NCBI RefSeq assembly: GCF_001591025.1
Contig: NZ_BCTZ01000012.1
Location: 62,001 to 126,000, forward strand
Direction of reading: 5' to 3'
Length of the DNA: 64,000 bases
Origin: Sphingomonas soli NBRC 100801
GTDB taxonomy: Bacteria; Pseudomonadota; Alphaproteobacteria; Sphingomonadales; Sphingomonadaceae
The notes under the pieces were generated by a model that was not told the origin of the DNA, did no database searches, and saw nothing but the letters and a program-made list of their open reading frames with translations. Positions 44,363-56,143 of this stretch are shown here, one piece after another. How positions within the stretch are numbered: position 1 is the first letter of the stretch; each line of letters starts with the position of its first letter. Position numbers and translations under genes: made by a program.

Positions 44363-45672
44363 AGCGCCACGGCGGCATGGACCGCACCTTCGGCCTGCTC
44401 TTCACCGTCATGCTCGTGATCGCCGCCGGAAACACCGCGCTGCAATCGGTGCTCCCGGCGCTCGGCCGGTCGCTCCATGTCGCGGACAGCGCGGTCGCCG
44501 CCGTCTTTTCGGTATCGGCATTGCTGTGGGTGATCGCCGCGCCCTTCTGGGCAAATCGTTCCGACCGGCACGGCAGGCGCGCGATGGTGCTGCTCGGCGT
44601 TGCCGGATACACGCTCTCGCTGTTGCTGTGCGGCGCATTCCTGATGCTGGGGATCAACGGCGTGCTTGCGCCGCTCGCGACCTTCATCGCCTTCATCCTC
44701 GCGCGGATGGTCTATGGCGCGCTGGGCGCGGCCGCACCGCCGGCGGTGCAGGCGCTGGTCGCGGGGCGGACCACCCGCGAGGAACGGACCAGGGCGCTGA
44801 CCCTGATCGCCTCCGCCTTCGGGCTAGGCACGATCATCGGACCGGCGATCGCCCCCTATCTGGTGCTGGGCGCAATGTGGGAGGGCGGCCCGCTGATCGG
44901 ACTGGCGGGCCCGGCCTTTTTCGCAGCGGCGATCGGCGCGGCCTTGTGGATCGCGGTCGTCCGGCTGCTGCCGCATGAGGAAGCGCCGTCGCACGGCGCG
45001 GCCGCCAGCTATCCATCGATCGGCGGCCAGAGCAGCGGCGCGACCGTCACCGCAGCGATGGCCGAGGCGAGCCAGCCCGTGGGCTTCTTCGACCGGCGCA
45101 TCCGCGTCTGGATCATCGCGGGGCTGGTGAGCGGCCATGCACAGGCGATGACCGGGCAGGCGGTGGGCTTTCTGGTCATCGACCGGCTGGGCGTGACGCC
45201 GATGGAGGCGCTCCAGCCGACCGGGCTGGTGCTGATGATGGGCGCGATTTCGGCGCTGCTCGCGCAATGGGGCCTGATCCCGATGCTCGATCTGAAGCCC
45301 CGCCCGCTGATTCTGGCAGGCGCGGTGATCGGCGCGATCGGATGCGTCGCCACCGGCACGGCCACGTCGCTCTACGGGATCGCGCTCGGCTATGCGCTGA
45401 CCTCGCTGGGCATGGGGCTTGCCCGGCCGGGCTTCACCGCCGGATCCTCGCTCGCCGTGGGACCGCAGGCGCAGGGATCGGTCGCGGGAAAGGTCACATC
45501 GGTCAACGGCGCGGCATTCGTGCTCGGGCCGTCGATCGGCGTGGGCCTGTACGAAGTGTGGCGGCCGCTACCCTATCTCACGGCCGCCACGGCGCTTGCC
45601 TGTCTGCTGATCTACGCGCTGTTCAATCTTCGCCCTTCGGACCCCGTCCACGAAGCATCCCCGGAGCAATGA
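44359..45672 (+). CDS. MFS family exporter
   Basis: This 437-residue protein has about twelve membrane helices and the MFS loop 2-3 motif (FWANRSDRHGRRAMVLLG) at about 56-73, characteristic of drug:proton antiporter-type carriers. The second half has SLGMGLARPGFTAGSSLAVG. The substrate is unknown. It is coupled to the ABM-fold gene upstream. Its last 50 nt overlap the convergent Cdc48-like gene. Confidence 0.88.
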   Translation: MKRHGGMDRTFGLLFTVMLVIAAGNTALQSVLPALGRSLHVADSAVAAVFSVSALLWVIAAPFWANRSDRHGRRAMVLLGVAGYTLSLLLCGAFLMLGINGVLAPLATFIAFILARMVYGALGAAAPPAVQALVAGRTTREERTRALTLIASAFGLGTIIGPAIAPYLVLGAMWEGGPLIGLAGPAFFAAAIGAALWIAVVRLLPHEEAPSHGAAASYPSIGGQSSGATVTAAMAEASQPVGFFDRRIRVWIIAGLVSGHAQAMTGQAVGFLVIDRLGVTPMEALQPTGLVLMMGAISALLAQWGLIPMLDLKPRPLILAGAVIGAIGCVATGTATSLYGIALGYALTSLGMGLARPGFTAGSSLAVGPQAQGSVAGKVTSVNGAAFVLGPSIGVGLYEVWRPLPYLTAATALACLLIYALFNLRPSDPVHEASPEQ

Positions 45673-47917
45673 AGCCGATCGGCTGGATCGCCGATGCCTG
45701 CTGCTTCAGCCTGCCCGACATGGCTTCATATTCGCTCTCCATCTCGGTGGTGACGGTGGCACGGGAATCGGCCAGGGCTTCGGTGAAATCCTGCATGGTG
45801 ACCGTCTTCGCGCCGAGCGACTTGCGCAGCGCGACCAGCCCGGCGCGGCGCACCACATCCTCCAGATCGGCGCCGGTATAGCGCTCGGCCTGCTCGGCGA
45901 TGGCCGCGAGATCGACATCGTCGGCAAGCGGCATCTTGCCGGTCTGGATGCGAAGGATGCGCTCGCGCCCTGCCTTGTCCGGCACGCCGACATAGATCAG
46001 CTCGTCAAAGCGGCCCGGGCGCAGCAGCGCAGGATCGATCAGGTTCGGGCGATTGGTGGCACCGATCACGACGACCGATTGCAGCTCCTCCAGCCCATCC
46101 ATTTCCGACAGGATCGTGTTGACCACGCGCTCCGTCGCCTGCGGCTCGCCCAGCCCGCCGCCGCGCGCAGGCACCAGCGAATCGAGCTCGTCGATGAAGA
46201 TCACGCAGGGCGCGACCTGGCGGGCGCGAGCGAACAGGCGGGCGATCTGCTGCTCGCTTTCGCCATACCATTTGCTGAGCAGGTCGGACGATTTGGTGGC
46301 GATGAAATTCGCCTCCGCCTCACGCGCGACCGCCTTTGCCAGCAGGGTCTTGCCGGTGCCGGGAGGTCCATAAAGCAGGAAGCCCTTGGCCGGGCGGATA
46401 CCGAGGCGGCGGAACGCGTCGGGATCCTTGAGCGGCAGCTCGACGCCTTCCTTGAGCCGCATCTGCGCGTCGTCGAGCCCGCCGACATCTTCCCAGCGGA
46501 CGCGGGGCGCCTCGACCATCACCTCGCGCATCGCGCTCGGCTGGACGCGCTTGAGCGCCTCGAGGAAATCCTCGCGCGTCACCGAAAGCGTATCGAGCAC
46601 TTCGGGCGGGATCGTGTGATCCTCAAGATTGAGCCGGGGCATGAGACGGCGCACCGCCTCGATCGCGGCCTCACGGGTGAGCGCGGCCAGGTCGGCACCG
46701 ACGAAACCATAGGTCGTACGCGCCAGCTCGCCCAGATCGACCCGGTCGCCCAGCGGCATGCCGCGGGTGTGGATGCCAAGGATCTCGCGGCGGCCGCGCT
46801 CGTCGGGCACGCCGATGATGATCTCGCGATCGAATCGGCCCGGACGGCGCAGCGCCTCGTCAATCGCATCGGGCCGATTGGTGGCGGCGATGACGACGAT
46901 ATTGGCGCGCGCCTCCAGCCCGTCCATCAGCGTGAGCAACTGCGCGACGAGGCGCTTCTCCGCCTCGCCCGAGACCTGACCGCGCTTGGGCGCGATCGAA
47001 TCGATCTCGTCGATAAACACGATCGACGGCGCAGACTTGGCCGCTTCCTCGAACACCTGGCGCAGCCGCCCTTCGGACTCGCCATAGGCCGAGCCCATGA
47101 TCTCGGGGCCGTTGATCAGATGGAAAGTGGCGTCCGATTCGTTCGCGACCGCGCGGGCGAGCCGGGTCTTGCCGGTGCCGGGCGGCCCGTGGAGCAGCAC
47201 CCCCTTTGGCGGATCGACGCCGAGGCGCTGGAACAATTCGGGATAGCGCAGGGGAAGCTCGACCATCTCGCGGAGCTGATCGATCGTCGATGCCATGCCG
47301 CCGATATCGTCATAGGTGACATCGGCGCGGCGGCTTTCCTTCGCCTCCTCATATTCGGGGCGCAGCTCGATCTCGGTATTCTCGTCGATATGGACGATGC
47401 CCTTGGGGCTCGCCTGGATCACCGCCAGTCGGATTTCCTGGAGCGCATAAGCAGGCGCGCGCAGATGCTGGGCCACGTGCGGCGGCACATTGTCCATCCG
47501 CTGCTGGCCGGCGGTGGCGACGACATCGCCCTGGGCCAGCGGACGCCCGAAAAAGCTGCGCTTGAGCGCTTCGCCCGAACCCTGGAGCCGCAGATTCTGC
47601 TGTGCGGGAGCGAACACCACGCGCGTGGCCGGTTTCGATTGCACGCGGCGCACCTCGACATAATCGCCCGCGCCGATCCCGGCATTGGCGCGCTGGAGGC
47701 CGTCGATTCGCAGGATTTCGAGGCCCTCATCCTCCGGATAGGGCAGAACCGCGCGGGCAGGCGTGCTGCGCTTGCCGACGATTTCGATCACATCGCCCTC
47801 GGTAAGGCCGAGCGCCGCCATCAGGGCGCGCGGAATATGCGCGAGCCCGCGGCCGCTATCCTCGGGCCGGGCGTTCGCCACCTGCAACTTGCGAATCTGG
47901 GCTTCTTCGTCGGCCAT
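45623..47917 (-). CDS. Cdc48/p97-like double AAA+ ATPase
   Basis: This 764-residue protein has an N domain at about 1-185 (double-psi barrel-like: [30 protein letters not shown]) and two AAA+ modules. D1 has Walker [14 protein letters not shown] and Walker [17 protein letters not shown]2 has [13 protein letters not shown] and [17 protein letters not shown]. Both have arginine-finger regions ([11 protein letters not shown] and [11 protein letters not shown]), and D2 has a KWYGESE pore loop. This is the full Cdc48/VAT architecture, best known in eukaryotes and archaea, where it unfolds proteins. It is monocistronic. The client in bacteria is unknown. Confidence 0.9.
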   Translation of the reverse strand: MADEEAQIRKLQVANARPEDSGRGLAHIPRALMAALGLTEGDVIEIVGKRSTPARAVLPYPEDEGLEILRIDGLQRANAGIGAGDYVEVRRVQSKPATRVVFAPAQQNLRLQGSGEALKRSFFGRPLAQGDVVATAGQQRMDNVPPHVAQHLRAPAYALQEIRLAVIQASPKGIVHIDENTEIELRPEYEEAKESRRADVTYDDIGGMASTIDQLREMVELPLRYPELFQRLGVDPPKGVLLHGPPGTGKTRLARAVANESDATFHLINGPEIMGSAYGESEGRLRQVFEEAAKSAPSIVFIDEIDSIAPKRGQVSGEAEKRLVAQLLTLMDGLEARANIVVIAATNRPDAIDEALRRPGRFDREIIIGVPDERGRREILGIHTRGMPLGDRVDLGELARTTYGFVGADLAALTREAAIEAVRRLMPRLNLEDHTIPPEVLDTLSVTREDFLEALKRVQPSAMREVMVEAPRVRWEDVGGLDDAQMRLKEGVELPLKDPDAFRRLGIRPAKGFLLYGPPGTGKTLLAKAVAREAEANFIATKSSDLLSKWYGESEQQIARLFARARQVAPCVIFIDELDSLVPARGGGLGEPQATERVVNTILSEMDGLEELQSVVVIGATNRPNLIDPALLRPGRFDELIYVGVPDKAGRERILRIQTGKMPLADDVDLAAIAEQAERYTGADLEDVVRRAGLVALRKSLGAKTVTMQDFTEALADSRATVTTEMESEYEAMSGRLKQQASAIQPIGFIAPGMLRGRGPKGED

Positions 47918-48101
47918 TCCGGCTCTCTCCTGTCACGGGCAAGCGCGTAACATAGGAAACGGTTCCGGAATGACGAGGGGGGATCAGGGGATGCGGTGCG
48001 CCGTGGCAAAGCCACGTCGCCGTCGGCCGGCGCTTTTGGCGCCGCCGGCCGTGCGCGCCTCGAGCCGCGAAACTGCTTCGCTGTTTCCTTGGCCGGCGCG
48101 C

Positions 48102-48130
48102 AAAAAAAAAGGCCGCCCCGAAGGACGGCC
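48102..48130 (-). terminator. Rho-independent terminator with no gene upstream
   Basis: On the minus strand GGCCGTCC-TTCG-GGGCGGCC forms an 8-bp stem closed by a stable UUCG tetraloop, followed by nine T. The only things upstream in that orientation are 200 nt of non-coding DNA and the oppositely oriented LysR gene. Confidence 0.88.
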
Positions 48131-48200
48131 GTATGAAAGTTTTAGGAGAGGATGCCTGAAAGGCCCGATCCTTGTGCCGCCCGGCCGATTATTGTGCAAG
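48102..48200 (-). ncRNA. Candidate trans-acting small RNA with anti-Shine-Dalgarno stretch
   Basis: The 5' end is inferred from a weak promoter (TTGCAA at 48236-48231, 18-nt spacer, TTTTAT at 48212-48207). The transcript of about 100 nt would contain a small hairpin GCCT-TTC-AGGC, an unpaired linker CATCCTCTCCTAAAACTTTC and the UUCG terminator. The exposed CCUCUCCU is complementary to ribosome-binding sites, as in several alphaproteobacterial regulatory RNAs. I cannot name a family. Confidence 0.45.
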
Positions 48201-48339
48201 TGCGAAATAAAACGGGTGTGGATGCAAACCTTGCAATCGTAACGAACTCATATGATAGTCGCTCCCTAGCGGGGAGGCGTGCGGGGGGACGCGTAATCTG
48301 CCGCTCGGCTTATGACGCAACGCACAAGAAAGACATGGA

Positions 48340-49230
48340 ATGCGCCGCCTTCCCCCCCTGACCGCCATCGAAGCCTTTGTGCAGGTCGCACGGCTTGGCT
48401 CGATCAAGGCGGCGGCCGAGGAACTGGCGCTTTCGTCCCCCGCGCTCAGCCGCCGCGTCCAGTCGCTCGAGCGCTTCATCGGCAAGCCCTTGTTCGAGCG
48501 GCGGCATCAGGCGCTGCGGCTCAACGATGATGGCGAGCGGCTGCTGAGCGCGATCGCCCCGGCGCTGGACGCGATGACCGACGCGGTCGAGACGATGACC
48601 AGCGGTGCCGAACTGCTCCGCCTGAGGCTGGGCGTGCTGCCGCTGTTCGCCACCCAGCGGCTGATGCCCAAGCTGCCCGCGCTGCGGCGCAAGCATCCCG
48701 AACTCCACCTCGACGTGGATACCGGCGGCTATGGCGTGACGCGGCTGGGCGAGGGGCTGGACGCCGCGATCGTGCTGGCGCGCGATGTCGATCCCGGGCT
48801 CTATGCGCGCCGCCTGGATCGCAACCGCGTGCATGTGATCGGCGCGCGGAGCCTGCTCGAAGGGCCCGATCCGATCACCCGGCCCGAGCAATTGTCGAAG
48901 CTCACCGCGCTGGTGCATCGCGACATGGTGGAGACGTTCACCGCGTGGCGCGCCGCCGCCGGGGTGCCCGAGCTCGAGCCGCTGGCGATCGATCATTTCG
49001 ATTCGGGCACGCTGATGCTGGAGGCGGCCGCGCAGGGACTCGGCGTCGCCTTCATGCTCGAATCGCATTTCGAGGCGGCGCAGGATCCGCGGCTCGTCCA
49101 GCTCTTCGACCTGACGGTAGAGAGCCAGTATAGCTACTGGTTCTGCTGCCGCCCGCGCGCGCTCACCCAGCGGGCGGTGCGCATCTTCCATGACTGGCTG
49201 ATCGAGGCGCTGGGCGCGGAAGCCGATTAA
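48340..49230 (+). CDS. LysR family transcriptional regulator
   Basis: This 296-residue protein has the LysR helix-turn-helix at about 5-64 (PPLTAIEAFVQVARLGSIKA, AAEELALSSPALSRRVQSLE) and a substrate-binding domain with the GcvA-like start LRLGVLPLFATQRLMPKLPA. The target and effector are unknown; the usual divergent target would be across the intergenic region, where only the candidate sRNA and the Cdc48-like gene lie. Its stop overlaps the convergent hydrolase gene by 4 nt. Confidence 0.9.
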   Translation: MRRLPPLTAIEAFVQVARLGSIKAAAEELALSSPALSRRVQSLERFIGKPLFERRHQALRLNDDGERLLSAIAPALDAMTDAVETMTSGAELLRLRLGVLPLFATQRLMPKLPALRRKHPELHLDVDTGGYGVTRLGEGLDAAIVLARDVDPGLYARRLDRNRVHVIGARSLLEGPDPITRPEQLSKLTALVHRDMVETFTAWRAAAGVPELEPLAIDHFDSGTLMLEAAAQGLGVAFMLESHFEAAQDPRLVQLFDLTVESQYSYWFCCRPRALTQRAVRIFHDWLIEALGAEAD

Positions 49231-49883
49231 GCGAGCGCCGAATCGCTCACATAGGGATTGGTCCGGCGCTCATGCGCGAAGTTGCTCAAGGGGCCATGGC
49301 CGGGGACGAAGACCGTATCGCCGCCGAGCGGCCATAGCTTGGTGACGATCGCGTCGAGCAGATCCTGATGATTGCCCAGCGGGAAATCGGTGCGGCCGAT
49401 CGATCCCTGGAACAGCACGTCGCCCACCGTCGCGAATTTCGATTCGGGATGGTGGAAAACGACATGGCCGGGCGTGTGGCCGGGGCAGTGATAGACATCG
49501 AGCGTGAGATTGCCGACGGTCACCTGATCGCCATCGGCGAGCCAGCGATCCGGCTCGAACGGCATGCCGCGCACGCCATATTTGCGGCCGTCATCCTCGA
49601 GCCGCGCGATCCAGAAGCGATCGGCCTCGTGCGGGCCCTCGATCGGCACGCCGAGTTCCTGCGCGAATTCGCCCGCCGAGCCGCAATGATCGATATGGCC
49701 ATGGGTGATCAGGATCTTTTCGATGGTCACGCCATGCTGCTGCGCCGCCGCGCGCAGCTTGGGCAGATCGCCGCCCGGATCGACGAACGCGCCGCGCATC
49801 GTCTGGGTGCACCACAGGAGCGTGCAATTCTGCTGGAGCGGCGTGACCGGCACGATCGCGGCGCGCATGGGTGCGTTTTGCAT
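49227..49883 (-). CDS. Metallo-beta-lactamase-fold hydrolase, glyoxalase II-like
   Basis: This 218-residue protein has the metal-binding HxHxDH as THGHIDHCG at about 70-78, then GHTPGHVVFH, VGDVLFQGSIGRTDFP and VFVPGHGPLS. This matches small glyoxalase II-like hydrolases of the YcbL type. It may cleave glutathione thioesters; the substrate is not proven. Starts at 49883 (MQNAPMRAAIVPV) or 49868 are both possible; longer readings enter the divergent pabB promoter. Confidence 0.85.
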   Translation of the reverse strand: MQNAPMRAAIVPVTPLQQNCTLLWCTQTMRGAFVDPGGDLPKLRAAAQQHGVTIEKILITHGHIDHCGSAGEFAQELGVPIEGPHEADRFWIARLEDDGRKYGVRGMPFEPDRWLADGDQVTVGNLTLDVYHCPGHTPGHVVFHHPESKFATVGDVLFQGSIGRTDFPLGNHQDLLDAIVTKLWPLGGDTVFVPGHGPLSNFAHERRTNPYVSDSALA

Positions 49884-49960
49884 CCCTGCCAGATAGGCGG
49901 CGATCGCCCATGCGGCAACATGGGCTTGCCCGACGGCGCGCGCGGCTGCATTCCGATGCA

Positions 49961-52916
<2,956 letters not shown>

Positions 52917-52942
52917 GCCGATAGCTGCACAATCTTGCGTCC

Positions 52943-53599
52943 ATGCTCAAATGGACGCTTCCTGCCGCTGCCCTGACCGGGGCCACGCTGTTGCTCGTCC
53001 AGCCCTCCGCCGGTGCGGAGCGCGCGGTTCCCATCCCTGCGCCCGCGCAGGACGTGACCGGCGTGAAAGGCCAACAGATCGCGGTGCTCGCCGGTGGATG
53101 CTTCTGGGGCATGGAGGCCGTGTTCCAATCGGTGAAGGGCGTGACTTCGGTCACGTCGGGCTATGCCGGAGGCACGAAGGCGACGGCGACCTATCCGCAG
53201 GTATCTACCGAAAAGACCGGCCATGCCGAAGCGGTGCGCATCGTCTATAATCCGGCCAAGGTGAGCTATGGCACCTTGCTGCGCGTCTATTTCTCGATCG
53301 CGCACGATCCCACCCAGCTCAACCGCCAGGGGCCGGATACCGGACCCAGCTATCGTTCGGCGATCTTCCCGCAGGACGCGGCGCAGCGCCGGGTCGCGGC
53401 GGCCTATATCGCGCAGCTGACCAAGGCCAAGTCCTATCCGCGGCCGATCGTCACCAGGCTGGAAACCGGGCAGTTCTTCCCGGCAGAGGCCTATCACCAG
53501 GACTTTTTCTGGCGGAACCCCAGCCATCCCTACATCGTGCGCTGGGACAAGCCCAAGGTCGCCGCGTTCCGGAACGCCTATCCACAACTGGTGAACTAA
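52943..53599 (+). CDS. msrA: Exported peptide methionine sulfoxide reductase A
   Basis: This 218-residue protein has a signal peptide or anchor at about 1-25 (LPAAALTGATLLLVQPSAGA) and the MsrA catalytic GGCFWGMEAVFQ near 52, then SGYAGGTKATATYP, GHAEAVRIVYNP and the PAEAYHQDFFWRNPSHPYI tail. It repairs methionine-S-sulfoxide, here in the periplasm. It follows the aminotransferase by 26 nt. Confidence 0.92.
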   Translation: MLKWTLPAAALTGATLLLVQPSAGAERAVPIPAPAQDVTGVKGQQIAVLAGGCFWGMEAVFQSVKGVTSVTSGYAGGTKATATYPQVSTEKTGHAEAVRIVYNPAKVSYGTLLRVYFSIAHDPTQLNRQGPDTGPSYRSAIFPQDAAQRRVAAAYIAQLTKAKSYPRPIVTRLETGQFFPAEAYHQDFFWRNPSHPYIVRWDKPKVAAFRNAYPQLVN

Positions 53600-53605
53600 A
53601 AGGCC

Positions 53606-53666
53606 GTCACCCCAGCGAAAGCTGGGGTCTCATGCCGCTTGAGATCCCGGCTTTCGCTGGGATGAC
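53606..53666. repeat. REP-like pair of inverted hairpins
   Basis: The first unit contains the perfect hairpin CCCCAGC-GAAA-GCTGGGG inside GTCAC...TCTCA (53606-53632). The second, TGAGATCCCGGCTTTCGCTG through GGATGAC (53640-53666), is its inverted near-copy. It lies between convergent msrA and the DUF1489 gene. Confidence 0.75.
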
Positions 53667-53670
53667 GATG

Positions 53671-54069
53671 TTACACCAGCCCCATCGCGGCCAGTTCGCC
53701 GAGCATCTCCGGGGGCAGTTCGTCCGCGCCTTCGCCGCCTTCGCCAAGATCCCGCGGGGCATGTTCGGCTTCGAGATAGCGCCAGCCCTGATGCGCGCGC
53801 TTTGGCTGGGGGTGTACGAGGATCAGCCGCGGCTCCATCAGAATCGCGGTGCGCCCGCCCTCTGCCTCGCCAAAGCCGATGATCGGCGTGCGGCCGATCA
53901 ATTGGTGCTTGAGGATCCAGAACAGCGATCCGCCCTCCACTATCTCCGCATGCCGCTTGGGCAGATAGCGCGTCGTCAGGCCCCAGGGGCCGCCACGGCT
54001 GGCCAGGCGCTGGGCGAGATAATCGATCGAATCGCACCCGAAGGCGACTTTGGTGAGATGGAGCGGCAC
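53671..54069 (-). CDS. DUF1489 family protein
   Basis: This 132-residue protein starts at GTG 54069 (VPLHLTKVAFGCDS), with a conserved RYLPKRHAEIVEGGSLFWIL and IGFGEAEGGRTAILMEP. The family is widespread in alphaproteobacteria and has no known function. The longer frame to 54135 overlaps the end of mgtE and does not add conserved sequence. It follows mgtE by 31 nt, so it may share its transcript. Confidence 0.8.
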   Translation of the reverse strand: MPLHLTKVAFGCDSIDYLAQRLASRGGPWGLTTRYLPKRHAEIVEGGSLFWILKHQLIGRTPIIGFGEAEGGRTAILMEPRLILVHPQPKRAHQGWRYLEAEHAPRDLGEGGEGADELPPEMLGELAAMGLV

Positions 54070-54100
54070 GCCGCCTATCTGGGTGCGCGCACGCGCGCGA

Positions 54101-55504
54101 TCAACCGACCAGGCCGCTGATCGTGGCCAGTCCAAGGAACACGAAGAAGCCCATCGAATCGGTCGTCATGGTCACGAACACCGAGGAGGCGACGGCGGGG
54201 TCGGCCCGGAAGCGGTCAAGCGTGAGCGGCACGATCACGCCCGCCAGCCCCGCGATCACGATATTCGCCATCATCGCCGCCGCGATCACCGCGCCGAGCA
54301 TCGGATGCCCGTAGAACAGGCCCACGGCGGCGCCGATCACCAGCGCCACCGTGAGCCCGTTGAGCAAGGCGATCGATATCTCGCGCTGGATCGCGCGCCA
54401 CGTGTTCGACTGGGTGAGCTGGTTCATCGCCAGCGCGCGCACGGTGACCGCCATGGTCTGCGTCCCCGCATTGCCGCCGACGCCCGCGACGATCGGCATC
54501 AGCGCCGCCAGCGCGACCATCTTGCTGATCGTCCCTTCGAACAGGGTGATGATCGTCGCGGCGATCAGCGCGGTGCCCAGATTGGCGATCAGCCAGCGGA
54601 CGCGGCCCTTGTAGCTCGCGAGTACCGGCTCGTTGATGTCGCCTTCGCCCGCGCCCGAGAGGCGCAGAATATCCTCGCCCGCTTCTTCGGAAATGATGTG
54701 GACCACGTCATCGACGGTGATGACGCCCACCAGCCGGCCATTGGGATCGACGACGGCGGCGGAGATCAAGGCATATTTCTGGAAGCGGAGCGCGACTTCC
54801 TCCTGATCCATATCGACCGGGATCAGCGTCTGCTCGCGCTTCATGACGTCGGCGATCCTGACCACGCGCGGGGTGCGCAGAATCCAGGAAAGCGCGCAGG
54901 TGCCCACCGGCTTGTGCGCCGGATCGACGACGAAGATCTCCCAGAAGTCGGTGGGCAGTTCCTCCTCGCCGCGCAGGAAATCGAGCACGTCGCCGACCGA
55001 CCAATGCTCCGGCACCGCGATCAGCCCGCGCTGCATCAGGCGGCCGGCAGTCTCCTCGGGATAGGAAAGCGCTTCCTCGATCGCGGCGCGATCGTCTGGA
55101 TCGAGCGCTTTCAGGACCTCGCGCTGGTCCTCCGGCTCCATATCCTCGATGATCGCGACGGCGTCGTCGGTATCCATCTCCGACGCGAGATCCGCGACCT
55201 GCGCCGCGGTGAGCGCATCGACGAGCACCTCGCGGACATAGTCGTTCATCTCCGCCAGCACGTCGCCGTCGATCAGGTCGGCGATTGCAGAGACCAGAGC
55301 GGGCCGGTCTTCGGACGGGGAAAGCTCGACGAGATCGGCGATGTCTGCCGGATGGAGCGGCTCGACCAGAGCATGCGCGGCTTCGAAGTCACCGGCATCG
55401 ACCGCTTCGAGCACCGCGCTGACAAAGGCGGGCTTCAGGCGATCATCCTCGTCCAGCTCGCTTTCGGGCGCGGACGCGGCATCGAACAGTTCGGTCTCGC
55501 TCAC
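54101..55504 (-). CDS. mgtE: Magnesium transporter MgtE
   Basis: This 467-residue protein has an acidic MgtE N domain at about 30-130 (EPLHPADIADLVELSP), two CBS repeats at about 135-260 (VGVITVDDVVHIISEEAGED) and five C-terminal membrane helices with the pore region MPIVAGVGGNAGTQTMAV. Cytosolic Mg2+ bound by N and CBS domains gates the channel. The GTG at 55504, preceded by AGGGAGGTCGGAC, is a far better start than the upstream codons. Confidence 0.93.
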   Translation of the reverse strand: MSETELFDAASAPESELDEDDRLKPAFVSAVLEAVDAGDFEAAHALVEPLHPADIADLVELSPSEDRPALVSAIADLIDGDVLAEMNDYVREVLVDALTAAQVADLASEMDTDDAVAIIEDMEPEDQREVLKALDPDDRAAIEEALSYPEETAGRLMQRGLIAVPEHWSVGDVLDFLRGEEELPTDFWEIFVVDPAHKPVGTCALSWILRTPRVVRIADVMKREQTLIPVDMDQEEVALRFQKYALISAAVVDPNGRLVGVITVDDVVHIISEEAGEDILRLSGAGEGDINEPVLASYKGRVRWLIANLGTALIAATIITLFEGTISKMVALAALMPIVAGVGGNAGTQTMAVTVRALAMNQLTQSNTWRAIQREISIALLNGLTVALVIGAAVGLFYGHPMLGAVIAAAMMANIVIAGLAGVIVPLTLDRFRADPAVASSVFVTMTTDSMGFFVFLGLATISGLVG

Positions 55505-55645
55505 GTCCGACCTCCCTTGGCTGGCGCTTCCCGGTCTGTGGCGGGCGGGCGCCACAACCACAATGCGCCGCTGCCATTCTAACCCATGATTTGCAAGTCG
55601 GGTCCGGCGGGCTTAGGTGCGCGCCAACATTTGCAGGAGCACCCC

Positions 55646-56098
55646 GTGACCGAATTCACCAAGCTGAACCTCACGCTCGACACCGGCGAGGTTGAAATCA
55701 AGCTGCGCCCCGATCTGGCGCCCGCGCATGTCGAGCGCATCGCGACGCTTGCCAATGAAGGCTTTTATGACGGCGTGATCTTCCACCGCGTGATCGACGG
55801 CTTCATGGCGCAGGGCGGCGATCCGACGGGCACCGGCATGTCGGGCTCGGACAAGCCCAACCTCAAGGCCGAGTTCAGCCGCGAGCCGCACAATCGCGGC
55901 GTCTGCTCGATGGCGCGCACGATGGATCCGAACACCGCCAATTCGCAGTTCTTCATCTGCCTCGACGACGCGACCTTCCTCGACGGGCAATACACCGTCT
56001 GGGGCGAAGTCGTCTCGGGCATGGACGCGGTCGACGCGCTGCCCAAGGGCGAGCCGCCGCGCAATCCCGGCAAGATCGTCAAGGCGACCGCCGAATAA
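55646..56098 (+). CDS. Cyclophilin-type peptidyl-prolyl isomerase
   Basis: This 150-residue cytosolic protein has GVIFHRVIDGFMAQGGDPTG at about 38-57, RGVCSMARTMDPNTANSQFF and the VWGEVVSGMDAVDAL tail. It catalyses cis-trans proline isomerisation. It starts at GTG 55646 after CAGGAGCACCCC; residues before that in frame lack family similarity. There is no signal peptide. Confidence 0.92.
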   Translation: MTEFTKLNLTLDTGEVEIKLRPDLAPAHVERIATLANEGFYDGVIFHRVIDGFMAQGGDPTGTGMSGSDKPNLKAEFSREPHNRGVCSMARTMDPNTANSQFFICLDDATFLDGQYTVWGEVVSGMDAVDALPKGEPPRNPGKIVKATAE

Positions 56099-56103
56099 GG
56101 GCT

Positions 56104-56136
56104 TTGCGGCCCCTCCCGCACGGGGAGGGGCCGCAA
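56104..56136. terminator. Strong dyad between convergent genes
   Basis: TTGCGGCCCCTCCC and GGGAGGGGCCGCAA form a perfect 14-bp stem around a 5-nt loop. It lies between the cyclophilin and MAPEG stop codons and could end transcription from both sides. There is no long T run. Confidence 0.55.
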
Positions 56137-56143
56137 CCCTGCT

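Larger units (their letters stand above)
47918..48339. other. 422-bp intergenic region with hairpins and a candidate small RNA
   Basis: No protein gene is supported here. It contains GTGGC-AAA-GCCAC (48003-48015) and a CGGCCGGC/GCCGGCCG dyad (48024-48051). A strong minus-strand terminator (48102-48130) has a candidate sRNA body to its right. The remainder should hold the divergent promoters of the Cdc48-like and LysR genes. Confidence 0.6.

Noticed and set aside
46079..47950. 623-codon plus-strand ORF opposite the Cdc48-like gene
   Set aside because: High-GC antisense frame with no family pattern; the minus-strand protein has all AAA+ motifs.
48152..48361. Plus-strand 69-codon ORF after TTTAGGAGAGG
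   Set aside because: The ribosome-site-like bases are the complement of the candidate sRNA linker; the peptide has no family features and runs into the LysR start.
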